A DNA stretch of 64,000 nt from Mariniflexile gromovii (GTDB taxonomy: Bacteria > Bacteroidota > Bacteroidia > Flavobacteriales > Flavobacteriaceae): positions 16,944 through 80,943 of the forward strand of contig NZ_JAGJCB010000017.1 of the NCBI RefSeq assembly GCF_017814435.1, in the 5' to 3' direction. The notes below the pieces were generated by a model, which saw nothing but the letters and a program-made list of their open reading frames with translations, did not search any database and had not been told where the DNA came from. Of the stretch, positions 31,309 through 39,103 are shown piece after piece. A program made the translations under genes and the position numbers. Position 1 is the stretch's first letter; every line of letters starts with the position of its first letter.

Positions 31309-31677
31309 TTAGCAAGCAGTCCTGTTTGCGCTTTCGTACGTTTTCTCTAAGGGAAAATCGAACAGTGCACTACAAATCCGTTCTTGGTGGTTTGTATTGG
31401 ATTTTGCTTTTGTAACGGTTATATTTACCCAATAGCCATCTTTATCTTGTTTTACTAATTGAGCTTGAATGGTAAGTTTATCGTTTACAAATGCGTTTTT
31501 GTACATTTTAAATTTGAAATCTCCAATGTTAGGAATGTCTTGTAAATAAAATTCTTTTACAGGGTAACTGGCAACCGTTTTTATTTTATCGTAAAGTACA
31601 TGAGGCAATAAAAAACCGTTTGCATTACTTATTTCTTTTGTTACTAAAAATGGGGTGTTTATATGATGTGCTTTCAT
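31309..31677 (-). CDS. Small protein, possible hotdog fold
   Basis: A 122-residue protein with no signal peptide. The strand pattern in its second half (DFKFKMYKNAFVNDKLTIQAQLVKQDKDGYWVNITVTKAKSN) resembles hotdog-fold thioesterase or dehydratase relatives, but no catalytic signature was recognised. It ends with an odd Cys (RTAC). An upstream 40-codon frame stops 12 bases before its ATG. Confidence 0.6.
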   Translation of the reverse strand: MKAHHINTPFLVTKEISNANGFLLPHVLYDKIKTVASYPVKEFYLQDIPNIGDFKFKMYKNAFVNDKLTIQAQLVKQDKDGYWVNITVTKAKSNTNHQERICSALFDFPLEKTYESANRTAC

Positions 31678-31689
31678 AAGATTGTTTTT

Positions 31690-31812
31690 TTATGGGTATA
31701 ATAATAAAGGTGTTAAGTGGTGTGTATGGTACGTGCTATACATAACATTTGTACATACAACGGCATTTAATAAAAGTTGAAATTTCTGGGTAATCGATTT
31801 TAGTGTTTTCAT
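31690..31812 (-). CDS. Possible 40-residue ORF upstream
   Basis: On the minus strand ATG at 31810-31812 opens a 40-codon frame (MKTLKSITQKF..., ending HHLTPLLLYP) that stops 12 bases before the next gene. It is preceded by A-rich TTAAAAATT. It has two Cys... only one is clear (VVCTN), and a His-rich HTHH. Its leader position could make it a regulatory upstream ORF. No homologue is recognised. Confidence 0.25.
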   Translation of the reverse strand: MKTLKSITQKFQLLLNAVVCTNVMYSTYHTHHLTPLLLYP

Positions 31813-31838
31813 AATTTTTAATGATTTAATTGATTTAA

Positions 31839-31874
31839 AATAAAAAAGGTGCCTTTAAAAAAAGCACCTTTATA
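31839..31874 (-). terminator. Intrinsic terminator on the minus strand
   Basis: AAAGGTGC pairs with GCACCTTT around an 11-base A/T loop. On the minus strand it is followed by TTTTTTATTTT, a good T-run. Confidence 0.8.
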
Positions 31875-31903
31875 GTTATAGATAAAATTGTATTATTTAA
31901 CGT

Positions 31904-32014
31904 TTATTCAAGATGCATATAAGCTTTGGTTTTAAGCATAAAAAGGGTAGCCGATTTATCCTGTTGATAGACACGGTTACAAATTTGGCTATATGACATC
32001 TTTATTGCATTCAT
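31904..32014 (-). CDS. Small 36-residue protein
   Basis: MNAIKMSYSQICNRVYQQ at the start and KTKAYMHLE at the end. The frame is open upstream to 32146, but the ATG at 32012-32014 is chosen because a perfect -7 element (TACATTTG on the minus strand, 32022-32029) lies seven bases before it and would make a near-leaderless mRNA. A strong minus-strand terminator follows at 31839-31874. The unit thus has its own promoter and terminator, which supports a real short gene. Function unknown. Confidence 0.45.
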   Translation of the reverse strand: MNAIKMSYSQICNRVYQQDKSATLFMLKTKAYMHLE

Positions 32015-32021
32015 TGCAAAC

Positions 32022-32029
32022 CAAATGTA
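32022..32029 (-). promoter_or_regulatory. -7 element of the small minus-strand gene
   Basis: Minus-strand TACATTTG, perfect TAnnTTTG, no clear -33. Confidence 0.45.
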
Positions 32030-32084
32030 GTAATTTTTTTTATAAATTAGTGTTCTTTTATGAGAATTTTGTATAATATTAATG

Positions 32085-32092
32085 TAATTTTG
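32085..32092 (+). promoter_or_regulatory. -7 element of the 89-residue gene
   Basis: TAATTTTG, 22 bases before the ATG at 32115. Confidence 0.5.
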
Positions 32093-32114
32093 CATCAAAA
32101 TTAAATATTGAATT

Positions 32115-32384
32115 ATGGCAAATGTTAGAAACCTAAAAAAAGACATTAATTATGTTTTAGGTGATATTATAGAAGCAGCTTATGTTTGGGAATTAACGAA
32201 CGCAAGCAAAGACACAAAAAAGAGTGAAGCAGTTATTGATGAAGCTATCGTTACTTTTGATGAATTAATTTCTAAAGTGAATGCTAAGAATGTTGAGAAC
32301 CCAAAAGCTCATTTTAAGGCTATTAGCGCAGAGTTGGAAACTAAGGGAAATGCGTTAATTGAAAAAATTAATAAATTATCATAA
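32115..32384 (+). CDS. Conserved hypothetical, all-helical, 89 residues
   Basis: A soluble, charged, helical protein (VRNLKKDINYVLGDIIEAAYVWELTNASKD, then AVIDEAIVTFDELISKVNAKNVENPKAHFKAI). There is no signal peptide and no Cys. I do not recognise a domain; from memory similar 90-residue proteins are widespread in Flavobacteriaceae. It has its own -7 element and is followed at 60 bases by tRNA-Thr, which has a separate promoter. Confidence 0.8.
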   Translation: MANVRNLKKDINYVLGDIIEAAYVWELTNASKDTKKSEAVIDEAIVTFDELISKVNAKNVENPKAHFKAISAELETKGNALIEKINKLS

Positions 32385-32401
32385 AATTTTTACTGGAGTG
32401 C

Positions 32402-32431
32402 TTGCAAATTTAATTTTTGCGTTTATATTTG
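32402..32431 (+). promoter_or_regulatory. Promoter of tRNA-Thr
   Basis: TTG at 32402-32404 and TATATTTG at 32424-32431, spacer 19, end 13 bases before the tRNA. Confidence 0.7.
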
Positions 32432-32444
32432 CACCCGTAAAAAC

Positions 32445-32518
32445 GCCGATGTAGCTCAGCTGGCTAGAGCAGCTGATTTGTAATCAGCAGGTCGTGGGTT
32501 CGAGTCCCTCCATCGGCT
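32445..32518 (+). tRNA. tRNA-Thr (UGU anticodon), second copy
   Basis: Base-for-base identical to 3072-3145 over the whole gene, with a short shared AAAAACGCC-type upstream flank. It is a solitary gene with its own promoter and terminator. Confidence 0.97.
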
Positions 32519-32526
32519 CTTAATTT

Positions 32527-32556
32527 AAGCCTCTCCATTTGGAGAGGCTTTTTTAT
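32527..32556 (+). terminator. Terminator of tRNA-Thr
   Basis: AAGCCTCTCC / GGAGAGGCTT with a four-base loop and T6. Confidence 0.93.
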
Positions 32557-32601
32557 TTAAATTATTTGGGCCCACCTTCAATATTAGCTTTTATATAAGC
32601 C

Positions 32602-32640
32602 AAAAAAAGACCTTTCATTTTCTGAAAGGTCTTTTTTCTT
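32602..32640. terminator. Bidirectional terminator
   Basis: AGACCTTTCA pairs with TGAAAGGTCT around TTTTC, with a run of A before and T after. It lies just past the stop of the minus-strand lipoprotein gene. Confidence 0.85.
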
Positions 32641-32656
32641 TTTATATCGTGTTTTA

Positions 32657-33358
32657 TTATTTCTCCGATTGTTTTATTTCATCAATAAACCCTTGTAATT
32701 CCTTCCCGTATTTTGAGGCCTTCACTTTAGGTGTTAAAGAATTGTTTATAGTATCTAGATATTTAACTTGAGCGTTATAAATTTCTGTGAGTGCTAGGTA
32801 AGGGGCTACTTCACTGTCTTTATGGTTTAAAGCAAAATTAACGGTGAATAAATAACGACGTTTTAAATTACTATCCGATTTTTTTTGAATGTCCTTGGAT
32901 TTAGAAGTATCGCCTTTTTTTAATGCTTCAAATTTTTCTTTGATCAAATCTAAATCTTGTTCATTAAATCGGGATCTCATCAATTTATATTCTTCAAATA
33001 TTTTTTGTTGTTCAGAGCCATTAATTTTTGCACCAAACCCAAAACTTTTAACAAAGGTTTTTATTTCTGTAATTCCCTTATCAGCAAAAAATTCAATTTT
33101 ATCTTTCTCAGAACTGTTTTTATCTAAAAATAGATAGAAAACTTCGGGCGATTCTAAAGTTGATGCGTGTAATGTAATATCCGATTGCCCAGTTACTGAA
33201 ACTGTATCGATAGTAATAAGGTTATTGTTTTTTATTTTCTTTAAATAAATAACACCTTTTTTTAAACCATCTACTTGTACTTTTACTGTTAAATCGTTTT
33301 GTTCCTTGCTGCAAGCAATAATTAACAACGATAGGAAAATGTATGCTACTTTTTTCAT
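32657..33358 (-). CDS. DUF4369-type lipoprotein
   Basis: A 233-residue lipoprotein. The N-terminus MKKVAYIFLSLLIIAC is a signal peptide with lipobox IIAC (Cys16). The following part (DLTVKVQVDGLKKGVIYLKKIKNNNLITIDTVSV) matches the DUF4369 beta domain that in Bacteroidota usually precedes a thioredoxin domain of envelope oxidoreductases. Here the thioredoxin part is missing and is replaced by a charged helical tail, so no redox activity is expected. Substrate unknown. Monocistronic, convergent with tRNA-Thr. Confidence 0.8.
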   Translation of the reverse strand: MKKVAYIFLSLLIIACSKEQNDLTVKVQVDGLKKGVIYLKKIKNNNLITIDTVSVTGQSDITLHASTLESPEVFYLFLDKNSSEKDKIEFFADKGITEIKTFVKSFGFGAKINGSEQQKIFEEYKLMRSRFNEQDLDLIKEKFEALKKGDTSKSKDIQKKSDSNLKRRYLFTVNFALNHKDSEVAPYLALTEIYNAQVKYLDTINNSLTPKVKASKYGKELQGFIDEIKQSEK

Positions 33359-33508
33359 TAATTGATTTTATTTTTTAGAAGGCAAATATCTTATAATTAT
33401 ATTTTAAAAGCTAACAGCTAGTTGCTAATTTCTGAGATTCCTAGTTTATGTGTTTTTATTGAAATTTATTTTTTATTTTATAATTGAATTTTGCTTTTTG
33501 GCACAGAA

Positions 33509-33528
33509 ATTGTTATTTGAATAACAAT
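33509..33528. repeat. Perfect 9-bp palindrome
   Basis: ATTGTTATT-TG-AATAACAAT. It stands in the non-coding stretch 33359-33944 and could be an operator. Confidence 0.5.
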
Positions 33529-33605
33529 TATAATTCATACGTGGTTTATTGAGTGGTTACTTTAAACTTTGAATAGTAATTCATATTTTAGTTGGTTAGT
33601 TAGTA

Positions 33606-33637
33606 AAAAGGCATCCCCAAAAAGGATGCTTTTTTTA
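33606..33637. terminator. Orphan terminator-like hairpin
   Basis: GCATCC/GGATGC with A-run before and T-run after. No ORF directly upstream on the plus strand explains it. Confidence 0.65.
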
Positions 33638-33657
33638 TTTAAAATCATTTTTTAAAT

Positions 33658-33743
33658 ATGTATTTCATCGGTGAAATGCAATATTTCATCCTTAAATGTT
33701 AAAATTATATGTATTTTATCGATTTATAATGTATTTAATCGTT
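33658..33743 (+). repeat. Three 15-bp direct repeats, ATGTATTTnATCGnT
   Basis: Copies at 33658-33672, 33709-33723 and 33729-33743 share 13 of 15 positions. The first sits in a palindrome (ATTTCA-TCGG-TGAAAT) and the third abuts the -33 TTG of the next promoter, as an operator would. Confidence 0.6.
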
Positions 33744-33769
33744 GATATTCATTTTTAATTATATCTTTG
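33742..33769 (+). promoter_or_regulatory. Promoter of a possible small RNA
   Basis: TTG at 33742-33744 and TATCTTTG at 33762-33769, spacer 17. Confidence 0.6.
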
Positions 33770-33774
33770 AAGAG

Positions 33775-33915
33775 TACTAAATAACATACTTTTTAGTTCA
33801 ATGGATTAATTAATTAATATTTGCATTATGTAGTTGAAATAGAGACCCTAAATCTACTTCATAATAAAAAAAGCAAATGAGAGAAAACCGAGTTTGAGGG
33901 AACTCGGTTTTTTTA
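33775..33915 (+). ncRNA. Candidate small RNA, about 140 nt
   Basis: Downstream of a good promoter and ending at a stem (AAACCGAGTT/AACTCGGTTT, loop TGAGGG) with seven T. All ATGs inside give frames of at most six codons, so it is probably non-coding. A weaker internal hairpin pairs TTATGTAGT with the ACTTCATAA region. The caveat is that the terminal hairpin may mainly serve the minus-strand DoxX gene, whose stop is 30 bases further on. Confidence 0.4.
33885..33914. terminator. Bidirectional terminator
   Basis: AAACCGAGTT/AACTCGGTTT with a six-base loop; T7 on the plus strand. The minus strand carries TTTTCTCTCATTT, so it can also end the DoxX transcript. Confidence 0.85.
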
Positions 33916-33944
33916 TGCTTTATATTTTCCTAAGTTTTTTACTT

Positions 33945-34304
33945 TTATAAGTCGAAATAAGAATAAGCCCAATACATAAGTAAAAACTGCAAAGGAATTC
34001 TTGAAATAAGTACCCATTTTGGTAATCCTGCTGAAGCTTTTTTGCTGGAAAGCATGTAAAAGTGTACCAACAAAAAGACTAAAAGCATTATTATGATAAA
34101 AACAATGGCTATGTTTTTTACCGCAGGGATACATACCATAATCCCCAAAAATACTTCTGCAACACCACTTAAATACACCAATAATTTATGTTTGGGTATA
34201 TAATAAGGCATAATGCGTGTATAAAGTTTTGGTTTTATAAAGTGATTGATTCCTGCCACAATATAAAGTGCAGCCATTGCGTATAAATGCCAAGGATATT
34301 CCAT
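33945..34304 (-). CDS. DoxX family membrane protein
   Basis: A 119-residue protein with four hydrophobic helices and the family pattern: YIVAGINHFIKPKLYTRIMPYYIP, then YLSGVAEVFLGIMV. DoxX proteins are small inner-membrane proteins of poorly known role, linked to quinone or sulfur metabolism and stress in some bacteria. Divergent from the dipeptidase gene with 44 bases between the starts. Confidence 0.85.
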   Translation of the reverse strand: MEYPWHLYAMAALYIVAGINHFIKPKLYTRIMPYYIPKHKLLVYLSGVAEVFLGIMVCIPAVKNIAIVFIIIMLLVFLLVHFYMLSSKKASAGLPKWVLISRIPLQFLLMYWAYSYFDL

Positions 34305-34348
34305 ATTAAAATTTAATTTTTTCTAAATTAGCATAATTAGAATTGGAT

Positions 34349-35014
34349 ATGAAATATTATATAACGTTTTTATTTGCATTTTTTTGTTTTGGAATGTTCG
34401 CGCAATTGCCACAGGGTTTTGTATATGTAAAAACTATCATTCCAGATTTAAAGGTAGATTTAAAGTACAATACTGAAAACAATTTTGTTGGTAAGCGTGT
34501 AGATGGTTACCAATCGAATAAACTCATATTAACCAAAGAATCTGCTTTGGCTTTGAAAAAAGTACAAAAAGCATTGCTGGATAAAAATTTATGTTTAAAA
34601 GTGTATGATGGTTACAGGCCACAACGCGCTGTAAACCATTTTATGGCTTGGGCAAAAGATTTGAATGATACCATTAACAAGGCAAATTATTATCCTGATG
34701 TTGATAAATTGAATTTGTTTGCTGAAGATTATATTGCTAAAAGATCGGGACATAGCAAAGGCAGTACCGTAGATGTTACAATCATTGATGGCAATACCGG
34801 AGAACCGTTGGATATGGGCAGTGCCTATGATTTTTTTGGGAAAGCATCTTGGACCGATTATAATAACATTACCGATACCCAAAAGGCTAATAGAAAACTA
34901 TTGTTGGAAGTAATGACCAAACATGGTTTTGTGAATTTCTATAAAGAATGGTGGCACTATACATTAAAAAACGAACCATTCCCGAATACTTATTTCGATT
35001 TTCCAGTAAAATAA
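34349..35014 (+). CDS. D-alanyl-D-alanine dipeptidase (VanX/DdpX family)
   Basis: A 221-residue secreted zinc peptidase of the M15D family. Signal peptide MKYYITFLFAFFCFGMFAQ. Zinc and catalytic motifs are visible: GHSKGSTVDVTI (HxxGxxxD, first His and Asp), EWWHYTL (E-x-x-H, catalytic Glu and third ligand) and YDGYRPQRAVNHF (Arg). It probably recycles D-Ala-D-Ala from peptidoglycan in the periplasm, and need not confer vancomycin resistance; no vanHA-like genes are adjacent. The in-frame TTG at 34343 is not used. Confidence 0.92.
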   Translation: MKYYITFLFAFFCFGMFAQLPQGFVYVKTIIPDLKVDLKYNTENNFVGKRVDGYQSNKLILTKESALALKKVQKALLDKNLCLKVYDGYRPQRAVNHFMAWAKDLNDTINKANYYPDVDKLNLFAEDYIAKRSGHSKGSTVDVTIIDGNTGEPLDMGSAYDFFGKASWTDYNNITDTQKANRKLLLEVMTKHGFVNFYKEWWHYTLKNEPFPNTYFDFPVK

Positions 35015-35045
35015 AAAACCTGCCTTTTAATTAGCAGGTTTTGGT
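35012..35045. terminator. Convergent terminator
   Basis: AAAACCTGC pairs with GCAGGTTTT around a 10-base loop and is followed by GGTTTTTT. It lies between the dipeptidase and the sterol desaturase stops. Confidence 0.85.
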
Positions 35046-35048
35046 TTT

Positions 35049-35981
35049 TTATGAAGAGGTGGTTTCTCTAGTTTCCAATTCTTTTCGCATTTGCTTGATG
35101 GTCAATGTACTTCCATCATGGCTCCATCCCGGTGGCCCAAAGGCATACATGAATTTGTGATATAAATTCGGACTCTTTTTCATATCACTCCAAATGTCTT
35201 TATATTCATGGGTTAAAATCACCAACGGATTATAAGAATTTGGTGGTTTTGTAACACCATATTCAATATCTATACCCTCATCAAGTTCTTTCCAGGTACC
35301 AAATATCTTATCAAACATATTTAAAAAGCCACCATGATTCTTATCCATATACTCTAAATTTTTAGCATGGTGTACTTGGTGCATGGTGTGTGTATTGAAA
35401 ACTTTTTCAATAATCCCCATTTTGGGAACGTAAGTGGAATGTAACTGAAATTGCCAAAGTGCCTCAATACCTAAACAGACAATCACCATTTCCGGTGGAA
35501 AACCAATGGCGGGTATCCACATATAAAAAAACGGTTTATATAATATAGTAAACCAACCGTTTCTAACAGCGGTTCCTAAGTTGAAATTATCGGAAGAATG
35601 GTGCACAATATGGGCTGCCCATAAAAAACGCACCATGTGGTTTTGCCTATGAAACCAATAATAACTGAAATCGTCTAAAAATTGGCAAGCAATCCAAACA
35701 TACCAAGCATATCCAAACGATTCGTACCCTAAAATATTGGTGCGAACGCCATCTATTAAGGGGTTGCATACTTCGTAAATATAATTGAAAATAATAATGG
35801 CAGAAATAGTTTTAACCAAAGGTGCTAAAATTACCGAGCCTATGCCCATAGTTAAACTAGAGCCTAAATCTTTCCACTTATAAAGGTCTTTGTGGTCGTG
35901 GGTTTTGCTGTAAGTAAGTTCTAATAAAATAAGACCTAGAAAACAGGGGATACCATACACTAACGGATTCGTAAAATTCAT
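35049..35981 (-). CDS. Sterol desaturase / fatty acid hydroxylase family protein
   Basis: A 310-residue di-iron membrane oxygenase. Three His clusters are present: HRQNH (HxxxH), HIVHH and HTMHQVHH (HxxxHH), in the usual order after about four hydrophobic helices. In Flavobacteria such proteins may act on carotenoids or membrane lipids; sterols are not expected, so the substrate is open. It is a single gene. Confidence 0.9.
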   Translation of the reverse strand: MNFTNPLVYGIPCFLGLILLELTYSKTHDHKDLYKWKDLGSSLTMGIGSVILAPLVKTISAIIIFNYIYEVCNPLIDGVRTNILGYESFGYAWYVWIACQFLDDFSYYWFHRQNHMVRFLWAAHIVHHSSDNFNLGTAVRNGWFTILYKPFFYMWIPAIGFPPEMVIVCLGIEALWQFQLHSTYVPKMGIIEKVFNTHTMHQVHHAKNLEYMDKNHGGFLNMFDKIFGTWKELDEGIDIEYGVTKPPNSYNPLVILTHEYKDIWSDMKKSPNLYHKFMYAFGPPGWSHDGSTLTIKQMRKELETRETTSS

Positions 35982-36081
35982 TTATTAATAAATTTTAGAA
36001 GCGTTGGAAGGGATAATAGAATTTTGATAATGTATTTATTTTTGGTGAAGATACTTATTAAATAACGGAATTCCGAAGATT

Positions 36082-37320
36082 TTAGTACCAGCGTTTCTTT
36101 TTCTTTTTGGAAGCTTCACTTTTACGTCCTTTTTTATGTTTGCTTTTTCCGGGCGTTCGGTGGATTTCTTTTTTAGCTTTTGGGTCTAACGGATAGGGAT
36201 GGTCTTCAATAACATCCAATTGCAATTGGATAAGTTGCTGAATGGTTTGTACATAGGTTTTTTCATCGGCAGAACAAAACGAATAAGCCGTTCCCAATTT
36301 TCCGGCTCTGGCGGTTCTACCAATACGGTGCACATAAGTTTCGGGTACGTTGGGTAAATCGAAATTAACCACCGCATCCAATTCATTAATATCAATACCA
36401 CGTGCCGCAACATCGGTGGCAATTAAAATATTTACGTTATTGCTTTTGAAGTTTTTTAAAGCGTCTTCCCTTAAATTCTGGCTTTTATCACCATGTAAAC
36501 TATCTACTTTATAACCGTTTTTCTTTAGTGTTTGTTCCAGTTTTTCTACACCAAATTTGGTACGTCTAAAAATAAGGATACTGCCTTTAATGGTGTTTCT
36601 TAGTAAGTGTAAACACAATTCCATTTTATTGCGTTTCGGTACATAATACAACACCTGATTCACGTTTTTTGACGTAGATGAATTTTGCGCCACCTCCACA
36701 CGTTCCGGTGCATTCAAAATCGTGTTTGCCAATTGTTCTACTTTAAAAGGAATGGTTGCCGAAAACAATAAAATATTCTTTTCATGCATGCAAAGGCGTT
36801 CAATTTTTTTCACATCATCAATAAAACCCATGTCCAGCATCAAATCGGCTTCATCCAAAACCAAGGTTTCAATATAATCAAGGTTTACAACATCTTGTTT
36901 GTGCAAATCGAGCAATCGCCCCGGGGTTGCAATTAAAATATCAACCCCTTTTCTAATAACATCTATTTGAGGTTCTATAGAAGCACCACCAAAAACAACC
37001 GTTGTTCTTAAGTTGGTATAAGTGCTGTATTTTTTGAAATTTTCATTTATTTGAATGGCTAATTCACGTGTGGGACTTACTATCAACGCTCTGATTTTTT
37101 TACTTTTTTTAGTGGCATCTTGCTTATCGAACAACATTTGTAAAATAGGCAATGCAAAAGCAGCGGTTTTACCGGTACCAGTTTGGGCAGACACAATCAC
37201 GTCTTTTTTTGCCAAAACTAAAGGAATGGTTTTTTCTTGTACCAAAGTTGGGTTGTCGTAACCTGCCTCGGCAACGGCTCTTAAAATAGGTCTGTTAAGT
37301 TGTAAGTCTTTAAATGACAT
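36082..37320 (-). CDS. DEAD-box RNA helicase
   Basis: A 412-residue DEAD-box helicase of the RhlE/SrmB group. Q motif with Gln28, motif I AQTGTGKT at 45-52, Ia PTRELA, II DEAD, III SAT, V DVAARGID and VI HRIGRTARAG are intact. The C-terminal tail is short and very basic (KSKHKKGRKSEASKKKKKRWY), as in RNA-binding cold-shock or ribosome-assembly helicases. It has a TATCTTTG -7 element upstream and no operon partner. Confidence 0.95.
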   Translation of the reverse strand: MSFKDLQLNRPILRAVAEAGYDNPTLVQEKTIPLVLAKKDVIVSAQTGTGKTAAFALPILQMLFDKQDATKKSKKIRALIVSPTRELAIQINENFKKYSTYTNLRTTVVFGGASIEPQIDVIRKGVDILIATPGRLLDLHKQDVVNLDYIETLVLDEADLMLDMGFIDDVKKIERLCMHEKNILLFSATIPFKVEQLANTILNAPERVEVAQNSSTSKNVNQVLYYVPKRNKMELCLHLLRNTIKGSILIFRRTKFGVEKLEQTLKKNGYKVDSLHGDKSQNLREDALKNFKSNNVNILIATDVAARGIDINELDAVVNFDLPNVPETYVHRIGRTARAGKLGTAYSFCSADEKTYVQTIQQLIQLQLDVIEDHPYPLDPKAKKEIHRTPGKSKHKKGRKSEASKKKKKRWY

Positions 37321-37336
37321 GAATTATAATTTGCTA

Positions 37337-37344
37337 CAAAGATA
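37337..37344 (-). promoter_or_regulatory. -7 element of the DEAD-box gene
   Basis: Minus-strand TATCTTTG, 16 bases before the ATG. Confidence 0.55.
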
Positions 37345-37444
37345 CATAAAAGTTAATCGGGTAATTTTCACCCGTTGTGTGTAATTTGAAAGTTTATTAT
37401 GAAACTATTTTTTCATGTTAAATATATGTCAATTGATTGCATTA

Positions 37445-37503
37445 TGTCAGTCTGAGCTTGTCGAAGACTTTTAAAATGGCACTTCGACAAGCTCAGTGTG
37501 ACA
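37445..37503. repeat. Palindromic GAGCTTGTCGAA intergenic repeat
   Basis: TGTCAGTCTGAGCTTGTCGAAG and CTTCGACAAGCTCAGTGTGACA are inverted arms (20 of 22 match) around 15 bases. A second, more diverged relative forms the centre of 43968-44095. Confidence 0.85.
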
Positions 37504-37606
37504 TCGAACACCCATTTGGCAAAGAAAAATAAATACAAACAAAGGGTTCTTTTTGGACCTAACATTTTCTAATTTTACAATCAAATAATAAGAAGCGCAA
37601 TTACCT

Positions 37607-38470
37607 ATGGTACAATACAACCCCAAAGATTGGATTACCTTTATTTTTAGATTTCACAAGTCGGATACATTTAGGAAATTGTTTCCTTTGATGATATTCA
37701 TCGGTATTTATACCTACGGCGTAGGCTATTTGGAACTTGAATATTGGAAACTTTCTGAGAAAAACCATTTGTCAAACATTACGGTTATGCACGGTATGTT
37801 GGGGTTTGTAATTTCCTTATTGTTGGTTTTTAGAACCAATACGGCTTACGACCGATGGTGGGAAGGCAGAAAATTATGGGGTGCATTGGTAAACAACAGC
37901 CGAAATTTAGCCATAAAACTGCATGTTATTTTAAAAGATGAACACGATAGAAGCTATTTTGAAAAGCTAATACCAAGTTATGCTTCTATTTTGGTGAAAC
38001 ATTTAACCAACAAAGAAACCAGCTTGCAACTTTTTGATGATGTCCATTTACAGATAGACAAACACACACACCACCCAAACCAAGTGGCTAAAATGATTTT
38101 CCAAAAGGTGAACGATTTATACGAACAGAAAAAAATTACGGGCGACCAGCTTATTATATTAAATGCCGAAATACAATCGTTTACCGATATTTGTGGCGCT
38201 TGCGAACGTATTAAAAACACACCCATTCCGTATTCGTACAGTGCGTTTATTAAAAAATTCATCTTTTTTTACATCATGACCCTGCCTTTTGGCTACGTGT
38301 TTAGCTTAGGCTATTATGCCGTACCCGTGGTGGTTTTTGTTTTTTATGTATTGGCAAGTTTAGAATTAATTGCCGAAGAAATTGAAGACCCTTTTGGTTT
38401 TGATGCCAACGATTTGCCCATTGAAAAAATAGCAGCAAATATTAAAAAACATGTGGAGGAGGTGTTTTGA
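37607..38470 (+). CDS. Bestrophin family anion channel
   Basis: A 287-residue membrane protein of the bestrophin/UPF0187 family. Characteristic segments: GFVISLLLVFRTNTAYDRWWEGRKLWG, then LVNNSRNLA, and the C-terminal EEIEDPFGFDANDLPI. Prokaryotic members are pentameric anion channels of the inner membrane. No partner gene. Confidence 0.94.
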   Translation: MVQYNPKDWITFIFRFHKSDTFRKLFPLMIFIGIYTYGVGYLELEYWKLSEKNHLSNITVMHGMLGFVISLLLVFRTNTAYDRWWEGRKLWGALVNNSRNLAIKLHVILKDEHDRSYFEKLIPSYASILVKHLTNKETSLQLFDDVHLQIDKHTHHPNQVAKMIFQKVNDLYEQKKITGDQLIILNAEIQSFTDICGACERIKNTPIPYSYSAFIKKFIFFYIMTLPFGYVFSLGYYAVPVVVFVFYVLASLELIAEEIEDPFGFDANDLPIEKIAANIKKHVEEVF

Positions 38471-38518
38471 TAGGGCATAAAATATAACTTGTTATAGGTG
38501 TTAAATTTTTTGTTAGTT

Positions 38519-39103
38519 TTAGATTCCAACCTGCCTAATCCAATCTCTAATTAATGTCCCTATACGTGCTAAATCTTGTTCAGATAAGTCGCCACTATGC
38601 ATGATTACATTTCGAGACCTTTCAAGAGTTTTTATAATTTGTTGTGCCCATTCTAAGGATATAATATGTGGTTCGAAATATACCCAATTATCTCCACGCA
38701 TTATTGTTATTAAATCTCCAAACTCGGTGTAGTTTATAAATTTATCTCCTCGTTGGGTATGCCATCGGATTTTATCTTCTTCTTCTTTTCTCGATTCCGC
38801 TTTTTCTCTAACCTTATTGGGTACACATTCTTCCCACCATTCCGCACCTTTTTCTTCAACAAGTTTTTGAGTTACAAATTCTCTAATACTATTTTCAAAA
38901 GCACAAATTGCCGTATATACAAAAGACATTTTTTTAGAATTAGCCACATATTCTTCTGGTAATTCATTTATACAAAGAAGATTGTTAATTTGATCCTCAT
39001 CAACTTTACTAAATGATTTTTTATCTTTTGCTTGTGTGCTTTCTAAGGCTTGTTTTGTTAGAATTCCTTTAAAAACAAAAGAATATAGAGGGTCAGAGAT
39101 CAT
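38519..39103 (-). CDS. SWT1-type HEPN domain protein
   Basis: A 194-residue all-helical protein. Residues about 60-180 fit the SWT1-like HEPN fold: AICAFENSIREFV (conserved Glu70-Asn-Ser near the N-terminal helix), then a charged loop, and Arg164-x4-His169 in ERSRNVIMHSG, the R-x4-6-H active site of metal-independent HEPN ribonucleases. It overlaps the upstream DUF5343 gene by four bases (ATGA), so the two are translationally coupled. HEPN RNases are common toxins and effectors in abortive-infection systems. No homologue has been checked; a non-defence RNA-processing role is possible. Confidence 0.72.
   Translation of the reverse strand: MISDPLYSFVFKGILTKQALESTQAKDKKSFSKVDEDQINNLLCINELPEEYVANSKKMSFVYTAICAFENSIREFVTQKLVEEKGAEWWEECVPNKVREKAESRKEEEDKIRWHTQRGDKFINYTEFGDLITIMRGDNWVYFEPHIISLEWAQQIIKTLERSRNVIMHSGDLSEQDLARIGTLIRDWIRQVGI

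Noticed and set aside
34349..35014. Vancomycin-resistance gene
   Set aside because: The protein is VanX-like but stands alone, without vanH or vanA-type ligase genes, and is exported; peptidoglycan recycling is more likely.
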